DNA of 12,270 bases from an uncultured Clostridia bacterium (GTDB lineage Bacteria > Bacillota_A > Clostridia > Peptostreptococcales > Anaerovoracaceae), in contig CAMCER010000005.1 of NCBI GenBank assembly GCA_945873875.1, forward strand, positions 1 through 12,270. Direction: 5' to 3'. Below the pieces are notes generated by a model. That model saw only the letters and a program-made list of their open reading frames with translations. It ran no database searches and was not told the DNA's origin. A program made the translations under genes and the position numbers. Of this stretch, positions 6,628-12,270 are shown one piece after another (positions within the stretch are counted from its first letter, which is position 1; every line of letters starts with the position of its first letter).

Positions 6628-8397
6628 ATGAAGAAAAGGGTCAATTTGATAATCGCCTTATTGTTAGCGGCATTGTTCATGCTTACAAGTGTGTTCCCGC
6701 TTGGCTTTGGAGAGCAAGGAACACAAGCGGTGTATGCAGCAGAAAAAACTGCAGATAATAGTCGGGATATGGCAGCGAATGTAACTGGTGAAGATGAACA
6801 AATCTCAATCACGGACGCAGAAATAGAATTGGGCAGGACCCAGTACGTTTATTCCGGAACTGCAAAAAAACCAAGTGTTGAAGTATATATGGACGAATAC
6901 TTACAGCAGGATGTGGATTATACAGTTAGTTACCAAAATAATATCAATGCCGGAAGGGCTACAGTTGTTATTACCGGAATTGGCGATTATACAGATCAAA
7001 CGACACGCACGTTCAGAATAACAAGGAAAACCATTAGTAAGAATAAGGTAACTATTCCTGCAAAAAAGTATCTGTATACCGGCAACAAAATAAAGCCCAA
7101 AGTCACAGTGAAAAACGGTCAGAAAAAGCTGGTCAAGGGCAAAGACTATACTGTGAGATACAAGAAAAACAAAAGGATCGGTACCGCGCGCGTGATCGTA
7201 AAGGGCAAAGGCAATTACAAAGGAACGATTACAAAGAAATACAGGATAAAGAAGTATTTCAAACTATATAAGAGCCAATACAGTAAATTCATACAGGGTA
7301 AGGTGACTAATGGGCAACTGGCAAAGATTTTATTCAATGTTATGTGGTATAATTCAAGTCGACAAAACATAACAAAAAAGAAAATATCCAGGTCTGTGAG
7401 ATTAAATAAAAACAATTTTGATGCTCTGCAGATAAGAATGTTCAATGGGTTGAACAGTTTTTGGTACGGATCTGATGACTATGGCAACTACGTAGGCAGT
7501 TTTAAGATAAAGGAAGCAAACCAAAAACTCTCAGCATTCACAAGTTTCAGATATAAACCCTACCGAGATTATTATTACCAAGAGTATAAAAAAGTTTATA
7601 CCGACGATGAACGCGTATACATAGAGACACAGGATATGGGCTATGATAACTGGGTGAAAATCATCTCGGCGAAGCGTTATGCCAGGAAAATAGAAGTCGT
7701 ATTTAGGTTTGGTGGATCATATGATAACCGTTTGGAATGGGATTACTATTTAGCCGATTATTATGAGACAAATCGAAGGATGTCAGAAAAATATGTGGCG
7801 GTATTGAAGAAACAAAGCAACGGCAAATATAAACTGGTGAAAATCAATCTGAAAGATACTTATGGAACGAAGAAAGTCACCAAGAGCAAATACAAGAAGC
7901 TGGTCAAGGGGAAACTTAGTAAAAAGCAGTTAAGGAACGTAATCGCGGCTGTAATGTACGAATGCTCATTTGCAGATAACTTGCCTAAAAAAATAAGTAA
8001 AAAAAAGATAAGGAAAGCAGGATCGCGAAAAAACAGAGTACGCTATCTAGGCGTTCATGCCACTGCATTTAATGGAACAAAAATCAAAATCAAAACGGCC
8101 AATAGAATCCTTTCCTCGTTCACCAATTTCAGGTATAAGAGGAACCGCGTTTATGATGAGGGATATAGTTCTGCGAAAACAAATAGCAAAAGAGTAACAA
8201 TAAATTCCCCATATGGAAGATGCATCGATACTAAAATCAGATCAGTAAGGTATAGTTCCAAAAAAATGGTGGTACTCTTCACACAAAGAACAGAGTTCAG
8301 AAACGCTTATTATTTTAATTACAAAGCCATCCTGAAAAAGGACAAAAGCAAGAAATTCAGGCTGGTCAGAATAGAAAAGACCATACCATCCAAATAA
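6628..8397 (+). CDS. Exported basic protein with two MBG-like repeats and two recurring modules
   Basis: Predicted 589 residues. Signal peptide about 1-38 (cleavage near AVYAA-EKT). Two MBG-like repeats follow, at about 60-132 (VYSGTAKKPSVEV, VDYTVSYQNN) and 136-207 (LYTGNKIKPKVTV, KDYTVRYKKN, GKGNYKG). Two modules complete it: copy 1 about 213-410 (FIQGKVTNGQLAKIL; EANQKLSAFTSFRYKP; YVAVLKKQSNGKYKLVKI) and copy 2 about 418-587 (LVKGKLSKKQLRNVI; ANRILSSFTNFRYKRNR; YKAILKKDKSKKFRLVRI). It is extremely basic: in residues 133-209 I count 28 Lys/Arg and 1 acidic residue. GAGG at 6616-6619, 8 bases before the ATG, supports the start. Its copy 2 aligns well with the tail of the membrane protein encoded 21 bases downstream, suggesting both act in one system. 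No cell-wall sorting signal is present. The role is unknown; binding an anionic surface polymer is inference from charge. Confidence 0.87.
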   Translation: MKKRVNLIIALLLAALFMLTSVFPLGFGEQGTQAVYAAEKTADNSRDMAANVTGEDEQISITDAEIELGRTQYVYSGTAKKPSVEVYMDEYLQQDVDYTVSYQNNINAGRATVVITGIGDYTDQTTRTFRITRKTISKNKVTIPAKKYLYTGNKIKPKVTVKNGQKKLVKGKDYTVRYKKNKRIGTARVIVKGKGNYKGTITKKYRIKKYFKLYKSQYSKFIQGKVTNGQLAKILFNVMWYNSSRQNITKKKISRSVRLNKNNFDALQIRMFNGLNSFWYGSDDYGNYVGSFKIKEANQKLSAFTSFRYKPYRDYYYQEYKKVYTDDERVYIETQDMGYDNWVKIISAKRYARKIEVVFRFGGSYDNRLEWDYYLADYYETNRRMSEKYVAVLKKQSNGKYKLVKINLKDTYGTKKVTKSKYKKLVKGKLSKKQLRNVIAAVMYECSFADNLPKKISKKKIRKAGSRKNRVRYLGVHATAFNGTKIKIKTANRILSSFTNFRYKRNRVYDEGYSSAKTNSKRVTINSPYGRCIDTKIRSVRYSSKKMVVLFTQRTEFRNAYYFNYKAILKKDKSKKFRLVRIEKTIPSK

Positions 8398-8418
8398 TCA
8401 CACAGGAAGAGGTATTAG

Positions 8419-8499
8419 ATGTCAGATCACATATACTGTCCGGAATGCGGGACTCAGAACGAGGCAGGGGCCTTGTTCTGTGAAAACTGCGGGACGCCT
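8419..8499 (+). repeat. 81-bp direct repeat, copy 2 (zinc-ribbon coding)
   Basis: Partner of 6391-6471, with a single mismatch. Here it is the start of an intact gene, so this copy shows what the truncated copy probably looked like. The corresponding stretch at 9651 encodes a similar ribbon but is clearly more diverged in DNA. Confidence 0.85.
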
Positions 8500-9624
8500 A
8501 TGGAAGCAGAGCCGGAAGAGGCAGTAACGGCTGAAGAAGAGGCGAAGACCGCAGCGGAAGAAAAAGAAACGGCAACAGAATACGAAAAACCTGAACCGGC
8601 AGAGGCGGTGGGAAACGTACGCACCCATGCTGCTGCGACTCCGAAGAAGAAGTCAGCTAAGATCCCGATAATCATTATCGTTTTGCTGGCTCTGGCAGGA
8701 GCAGGTGTCTTTGCATATTTTCATTTCTTCAATAAGACTGAGATCGACCTGACGAAAGACTTCGATTCTGACATCCTGGATATACAGGGGTATGACGGCA
8801 AAGGACACATAAAAGGTATAAACGAGGACATGGTTCGCGAAAGATGGGGATATGAAAGCGCGAAGGATAATGTGCAGAAGTTTCTTGATACTGTTGAGAT
8901 AACTATAGACAAGGAAAAAGATGGTGAACTAAGCAACGGAGATACGGTCAGGATCGTTGTGAAATATAAGAAGTCTGACGCTGAAAAAAACAGCATCAAA
9001 GTCGTCGGTGAAGAAAAGACTGTGAGAGTCAGCGGCCTGCAGAAAGCCAAGCCTAAAGATACGAATGTAATGAAGAATGTGACGGCGGACGAATATGAGC
9101 AGCTGGTCAAAGGTGAATTGAGCAAGGAACAACTAGGTAACGTGCTCAATGCAGTTATGGGAGCATGTGCAAACGTAGATGGCAGTACAGATATGATAAA
9201 CGAAAAAATGATAGAGGAAGCTGGACTGCAGCAAGAAACAGATAAATCTTATTTACTCATTCATGGTGCAGCATTTGGACTTGGAGGCATGGAAGGTATT
9301 CAGAGTATCAAAATCGAAACAGCCAACAGAATCCTTTCTTCTTTTACAACGTACAGGTATGAGAAGAATCGCTTATATAAAACGGATGATCCGTATTTTT
9401 ACGCGGAAACAGACAGTGAAAATGTAACGATACAGGCTCCAACGGAAAGTGTCATCGGCCACTCTGAAATCAGTTCAGCGAGGTACGATTCGGAGAAAAT
9501 GATTATGCTGTTTACGCAATATTTCGGGTACGAAGACGAGTTTGTATATCAATATAAAGCCATTCTGGAAAAGGACGAAACCGGAAAATTCAAGCTGGTA
9601 AGAATAGAAAAGGCCATATCATAA
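8419..9624 (+). CDS. Zinc-ribbon single-pass membrane protein with the recurring module as external tail
   Basis: Predicted 401 residues. An N-terminal zinc ribbon (C7, C10, C21, C24) is followed by an acidic Glu/Ala-rich linker (about 28-70), a basic stop PKKKSAK and one membrane helix (about 82-104). The layout and positive-inside rule put the ribbon in the cytoplasm and the rest outside, as in YvbJ/TcaA-like architectures. The external part has a beta domain (about 107-207, with LSNGDTVRIVVKYKKSDAEK and EKTVRVSGLQ) shared with the next two genes. It ends with one copy of the recurring module (about 223-400: LVKGELSKEQLGNVL; TANRILSSFTTYRYEKNR; ISSARYDSEKMIMLF; YKAILEKDETGKFKLVRI). This module is more acidic than the copies in the exported proteins. 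AGAGG 6 bases upstream supports the start. The presence of the same module in soluble and membrane-bound proteins of one operon is the strongest functional clue here. Confidence 0.87.
   Translation: MSDHIYCPECGTQNEAGALFCENCGTPMEAEPEEAVTAEEEAKTAAEEKETATEYEKPEPAEAVGNVRTHAAATPKKKSAKIPIIIIVLLALAGAGVFAYFHFFNKTEIDLTKDFDSDILDIQGYDGKGHIKGINEDMVRERWGYESAKDNVQKFLDTVEITIDKEKDGELSNGDTVRIVVKYKKSDAEKNSIKVVGEEKTVRVSGLQKAKPKDTNVMKNVTADEYEQLVKGELSKEQLGNVLNAVMGACANVDGSTDMINEKMIEEAGLQQETDKSYLLIHGAAFGLGGMEGIQSIKIETANRILSSFTTYRYEKNRLYKTDDPYFYAETDSENVTIQAPTESVIGHSEISSARYDSEKMIMLFTQYFGYEDEFVYQYKAILEKDETGKFKLVRIEKAIS
8641..8682 (+). repeat. Membrane-helix coding repeat shared with 9882-9923
   Basis: A 42-base block encoding the basic stop and start of the membrane helix (PKKKSAKIPIIIIV) is identical to 9882-9923, and similarity continues with scattered silent changes through ALAGAGVFAYFHFF. 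The linkers before it differ. This marks 8419-9624 and 9651-10634 as recent duplicates, with the helix region kept nearly unchanged. Confidence 0.8.
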
Positions 9625-9650
9625 GAGTAATAGCACGTGGGAGGTACCAA

Positions 9651-10634
9651 ATGTCAGATTTCATATATTGTCCGGAATGTGGAGAAAAGAATGCGGCCGG
9701 GGCTTTGTTCTGTGAAAACTGCGGAACGCCTCTGGAAGCTGAACCAGAAGAGACAGTAACGGAGGAAGAGACTGTAACGGCTGAAGAAGATCCTGCTTAT
9801 GAAGAAGTAAGCGAGGAAACGGAAAGAGCGACCCGGGCGGGAGCGACAGAATATGAACAGCCTTATGTCGCTGCGGCTGCTCCGAAGAAGAAGTCAGCTA
9901 AGATCCCGATAATCATTATCGTTCTGCTGGCTCTGGCAGGGGCGGGGGTCTTTGCGTATTTCCATTTCTTCCATGAGACTGAAGTCGACCTGACCAGGGA
10001 TTTTGATTCAGACATCCTGGAAATAGAGGGCTATAACGGTGAAGGATATATATCCGGCATTAATGAGGATATGGTCCGTGAAAGATGGGGATTTGATAAC
10101 GCGAAAAGTAATGTGCAGATGTTCCTTGAGACTGTTGAGATAACCACAGATAAGGAGAATGATGCTGAACTCAGCAACGGCGATGCGGTAAAGATCATCG
10201 TGAACTACAAGAAGTCCGATGCTGAAAAGTATAAGATCAAAGTCGTCGGTGAAGAAAAGACAGTCAGGGTGAGCGGACTGCAGGATGCGGCCGCCGGTAC
10301 GGATTATTATCCGGAAGAAGAATCATACGATGAGGATGATGATTACAGCGAAAGCACAGATCCATTGCTCGAACAGGCATGCTACACCTATCTCAGCGAA
10401 GATGAACTCCAGGATATGGAGCTTGAGGACATACAGCTGCTGATCAATTACATATTTGCCAATAACGGATATGTTTTCGGTAAAGAGGACGTGCAGGAGT
10501 ATTTTAACGGAACTGACTGGTACGATACTTCAAACGGTACCGACAGTGAGAAAGTGGCGGAAAGCAGGTTCTCGGACATAGAAAAGGAGAATCTTAAGCT
10601 TCTCAAGAAGGTCAGAAAGGAAAAACGCCAGTAG
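9651..10634 (+). CDS. Zinc-ribbon single-pass membrane protein with a YARHG-type tail
   Basis: Predicted 327 residues. Zinc ribbon C7, C10, C21, C24; strongly acidic linker (about 30-75); basic PKKKSAK and membrane helix (about 84-106); shared external beta domain (about 110-210, LSNGDAVKIIVNYKKSDAEK). An acidic tract (EEESYDEDDDYSES) then leads to a C-terminal domain (about 245-320) with YLSEDELQDM, a helix LLINYIFANNGYVF, then VQEYFNGTDWY and a final FSDIEKENLKLLKK helix. This matches the YARHG domain layout, an extracellular domain of unknown function in Bacillota, but the name-giving Y-A-R-H-G reads FANNG here. GGGAGG (9639-9644) 6 bases upstream supports the start. It is a paralogue of the flanking zinc-ribbon genes with a swapped tail. 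By analogy with TcaA-like proteins it could relay envelope state, but nothing in the sequence proves that. Confidence 0.87.
   Translation: MSDFIYCPECGEKNAAGALFCENCGTPLEAEPEETVTEEETVTAEEDPAYEEVSEETERATRAGATEYEQPYVAAAAPKKKSAKIPIIIIVLLALAGAGVFAYFHFFHETEVDLTRDFDSDILEIEGYNGEGYISGINEDMVRERWGFDNAKSNVQMFLETVEITTDKENDAELSNGDAVKIIVNYKKSDAEKYKIKVVGEEKTVRVSGLQDAAAGTDYYPEEESYDEDDDYSESTDPLLEQACYTYLSEDELQDMELEDIQLLINYIFANNGYVFGKEDVQEYFNGTDWYDTSNGTDSEKVAESRFSDIEKENLKLLKKVRKEKRQ
9882..9923 (+). repeat. Membrane-helix coding repeat shared with 8641-8682
   Basis: Identical over 42 bases to 8641-8682; both encode the basic stop and the beginning of the membrane helix. The equivalent part of the gene at 10673 encodes a similar helix but is diverged in DNA, so the duplication of these two genes is the more recent. 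Confidence 0.8.
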
Positions 10635-10660
10635 CATATCCGCAGTTTATATAACGGTTT

Positions 10661-10665
10661 GGAGG
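10661..10665 (+). promoter_or_regulatory. Ribosome binding site that fixes the start at 10673
   Basis: GGAGG at 10661-10665 is 7 bases from the ATG at 10673. A TTG at 10670 is in frame and only 4 bases away, so it is the less likely start. ATG at 10673 gives MGGIKYC, which places the first zinc-ribbon cysteine at residue 7 as in the paralogues. Confidence 0.7.
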
Positions 10666-10672
10666 TGATTTG

Positions 10673-11770
10673 ATGGGAGGAATAAAATACTGCTCTGAAT
10701 GCGGAGCGGAGAACGCTGAAGACGCGCTGTTCTGCGAAGAATGCGGATACGTGTTTGAGCCGGATCCCGAAGAGGAAGCCGCTCAGGAACAAACGCAGCA
10801 GCCAGAAGAAATCAGTTCAGCTGATGAAGACGCAAGCCAGGCTGAAGCAGAAGACATCAGCCCAGAGGAGGCAGAGGAGGCTGACTCAGTCGACCCAGAA
10901 GATGTCGGTCCAGCTGAAACAGAAGAGGCTAGCCCAGGCAAACCAGAAGATGTCAGTCCGGCTGAACCGGAAGATGTCAGTCCGGCTGAACCGGAAAAGG
11001 TCAGCCCTGCCGCAGTGGAAGTCCTGACGCCTGCTCAGTATATGCCGGCATTAAGGCCAAAGAAATCATATAAAATTCCTATATTGATCATTGCGATCAT
11101 TGCCGCCGTGGGCGCGGCCTGCTTCGCATATTTCGGCTTTTTCCAGAAGACAGAACTGGATCTGGCAAAGGATCTGGATGCTGAGATTCTGGATATCCAG
11201 GGGTATAACGGCAGCGGGTACATAAACGAGATCGACTATAATATGGCTCTTGAAAGATGGGACTATCAGAACGCAGAGGCTGATGTGCAGGAATTCCTTG
11301 ATACCGTCGTTTTGACCACAGACCATGATGGAGACTCCGAACTCAGCAATGGAGATACTGTCAAGATCATCGTGAAATATAAGAAAGCGGACGCTGAAAA
11401 ACATAAGATCAAAGTCACAGGCTATGAGAAGACGGTGAAAATAAGCGGCCTGCAGGATTACGTCAATAATGAATCGGGAGGCTATGATTCAGAGGAAGAG
11501 TACTATGACGAAGACACGGATGAGGAGTCTGATGACAGCAACGGATACGATTACGTTTATGATGGGGATGATGAATCCTTTGAAGTGACTGTCGATGTTG
11601 ACGACCTTAATATCCGTAAAGGTCCGGGCACCAACTATGACAAGACAGGAAAGTCTACGGGCAAAGGAACATTCACCATCGTTGAAGTCCAGGAAGGAAA
11701 AGGTTCTGACCTGGGATGGGGAAGGCTCGAGTCCGGCGGATGGGTCTCTCTCGATTACTGCGAGTACTAG
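10673..11770 (+). CDS. Zinc-ribbon single-pass membrane protein with octapeptide linker and SH3-type tail
   Basis: Predicted 365 residues from ATG 10673. Zinc ribbon C7, C10, C21, C24. The acidic linker is long and contains about eight octapeptide units (residues 60-123) with consensus EDVSPAEP. After KKSYK comes one membrane helix (about 134-155), then the shared external beta domain (about 160-261, LSNGDTVKIIVKYKKADAEK). A very acidic Tyr/Asp/Glu spacer (about 270-302) leads to a C-terminal bacterial SH3 domain (about 304-365), recognised by VDDLNIRKGPGTNYDKTG, a GKGTFTIVEV strand and the closing GWGRLESGGWVSLDYCEY. Bacterial SH3 domains of this type often bind peptidoglycan or wall components, so this member may link the membrane to the wall (inference). 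It is the most diverged of the three intact zinc-ribbon paralogues. Confidence 0.87.
   Translation: MGGIKYCSECGAENAEDALFCEECGYVFEPDPEEEAAQEQTQQPEEISSADEDASQAEAEDISPEEAEEADSVDPEDVGPAETEEASPGKPEDVSPAEPEDVSPAEPEKVSPAAVEVLTPAQYMPALRPKKSYKIPILIIAIIAAVGAACFAYFGFFQKTELDLAKDLDAEILDIQGYNGSGYINEIDYNMALERWDYQNAEADVQEFLDTVVLTTDHDGDSELSNGDTVKIIVKYKKADAEKHKIKVTGYEKTVKISGLQDYVNNESGGYDSEEEYYDEDTDEESDDSNGYDYVYDGDDESFEVTVDVDDLNIRKGPGTNYDKTGKSTGKGTFTIVEVQEGKGSDLGWGRLESGGWVSLDYCEY
10946..10993 (+). repeat. Perfect 24-bp tandem repeat (two copies) within a degenerate octapeptide array
   Basis: Two identical 24-base units (10946-10969 and 10970-10993) each encode EDVSPAEP. Degenerate units with the same 8-residue period extend on both sides, about eight in all (residues 60-123 of the protein). 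The perfect pair is probably a recent slippage or unequal-crossover product, so linker length may vary among strains. Confidence 0.9.
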
Positions 11771-11826
11771 AAGATAAAGACAAATGGTTTTAAGGGAAAA
11801 AATGAGAAAAGAAAGCGGGTGTAAAA

Positions 11827-12270
11827 ATGTCGTTAGATAGAAAAACGATAAAGCAGATCGGAAAAGAAAACATGAAAAAGCAGTGGGGAGAACTGCTCCT
11901 TGCACTGGTTCTGTTCCTGGCGGCAGATATTGTTGCTTCATTATTTACGCTGGGTGTCGGAGGATTTATCATCATGGGACCTATGATATATGCTCTGACG
12001 TACATGTATTACCACTCCAGCAAGGATGAGAAAATCAACCAGAAAATGCTGCTTATCGGATTCAAAGAAAGGTTCGGAGACTCATTCCTGGCTCAGATAC
12101 TGGTGGTTTTCGCGCAGATGATACCGATGCTGATCGTAGGTATCGTTGTATCGATCGTGATGGGAGCAACGCTCAGCATGGGTATTGCTGCCATTGGAAT
12201 GGGCGGCGGATATCCGGCAGTAGGAATGGGAATGGGTGGCGCTAGTGCCGCTGGTCCTATCATTGCATTT
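11827..12270 (+). CDS. DUF975-like multi-pass membrane protein, partial at 3' end
   Basis: The first 148 codons are visible, with no stop before the window edge. A short basic N-terminus (MSLDRKTIKQIGKENMKKQW) is followed by hydrophobic segments at about 20-42 and 46-61, the pattern GxxIMGPMIYALTYMYY, then LLIGFKERFGDSFLAQIL and another long hydrophobic stretch (about 90-125). This G-P-M motif followed by GFK-x-F between helices is typical of DUF975 membrane proteins, whose role is unknown. A glycine/methionine-rich stretch follows (about 122-140, GMGGGYPAVGMGMGG). It begins 56 bases after the preceding stop, in the same direction, and only a weak GGGTG precedes the ATG, so coupling to the upstream genes or a separate weak start are both possible. 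No terminator is seen in the gap. Confidence 0.75.
   Translation, partial: MSLDRKTIKQIGKENMKKQWGELLLALVLFLAADIVASLFTLGVGGFIIMGPMIYALTYMYYHSSKDEKINQKMLLIGFKERFGDSFLAQILVVFAQMIPMLIVGIVVSIVMGATLSMGIAAIGMGGGYPAVGMGMGGASAAGPIIAF

Noticed and set aside
398..8397. Search for LPXTG sorting signals or known wall-binding repeats in the exported proteins
   Set aside because: None seen; C-termini end in short polar or basic residues with no hydrophobic tail, so covalent sortase anchoring is not supported.
8721..9149. 142-codon open frame on the minus strand
   Set aside because: Antisense to the membrane protein at 8419, Ser/Phe/Leu-rich as expected from reversed Lys/Glu codons; the plus-strand frame has clear domains.
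10755..11027. 90-codon plus-strand frame with Lys/Arg/Ser-rich repeats
   Set aside because: It is the shifted reading of the octapeptide array; the periodicity comes from the real frame, which has the zinc ribbon and membrane helix on either side.
1592..11826. Rho-independent terminators or strong internal promoters in the gaps between genes
   Set aside because: The gaps are 20-60 bases, and I found no GC-rich stem followed by a T-run. A TTGCAA at 3150 has no good -10 partner.
11489..11941. 150-codon open frame on the minus strand
   Set aside because: Overlaps the clear SH3 tail and the start of the DUF975-like gene on the other strand; no recognisable domain.
1..12270. CRISPR arrays, tRNA or rRNA genes, insertion sequences
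   Set aside because: No spaced direct repeats, no tRNA-like cloverleaf, no rRNA sequence and no transposase reading frame were seen. The repeats present are all protein-coding duplications.

Overview
The window looks like chromosomal DNA from a low-to-mid GC member of the Bacillota, most likely class Clostridia (a Lachnospiraceae- or Eubacteriales-type anaerobe). This rests on strong GGAGG-type ribosome binding sites, secreted proteins built from 'YTG...KGxDYTVxYxNN...GKGNYKG' beta-sandwich repeats, an InlB B-repeat, zinc-ribbon/one-transmembrane proteins, YARHG and SH3 tails, and a DUF975-type membrane protein. The exact taxon cannot be fixed from the sequence alone.

Layout. At the left edge, on the minus strand, is the start of a BrnA-like ribbon-helix-helix antitoxin (1-150, running off the window). 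Just upstream of it is a 34-codon ORF (119-223) whose first residues look like the start of a BrnT toxin, so most of the toxin gene appears deleted. A divergent AT-rich gap (224-397) separates this from a colinear plus-strand block that fills the rest of the window, with gaps of only about 20-60 bp and no terminator seen, so it is probably one operon or a few coupled transcripts.

The block has two gene classes. Class 1 is exported repeat proteins: 398-1591, 1652-3142, 3198-4898, 4930-6369 and 6628-8397. Each has a signal peptide (possibly a lipoprotein signal in 4930-6369), one or two MBG-like repeats, and a variable C-terminal part (calcium-loop-like domain, FN3-like plus InlB B-repeat, or a recurring uncharacterised module). 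Class 2 is zinc-ribbon membrane proteins: a truncated one at 6391-6591 and full ones at 8419-9624, 9651-10634 and 10673-11770. These have a four-cysteine cytoplasmic zinc ribbon, an acidic linker, one membrane helix and a shared external beta domain, and they differ in their tails (recurring module, YARHG, or SH3). The window ends inside a DUF975-like multi-pass membrane protein (11827 to the edge).

The main observation is an unnamed module of roughly 150-190 residues (core 'ANRxLSSFTxFRY', a 'SARYxxxxMVVLF' strand, and a closing 'YKAILKKDxxxKFKLVRI' hairpin). I count six copies in four genes. It ends exported proteins (two tandem copies each in 4930-6369 and 6628-8397, one in 3198-4898) and is also the outer tail of the zinc-ribbon membrane protein 8419-9624. 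One reading is a surface system in which the same recognition module is displayed in exported and membrane-tethered forms. The genes 4930-6369 + 6391-6591 and 6628-8397 + 8419-9624 look like two copies of a two-gene unit, with the zinc-ribbon partner of the first copy now broken. Function is unknown; cell-surface adhesion or envelope sensing are inferences only.
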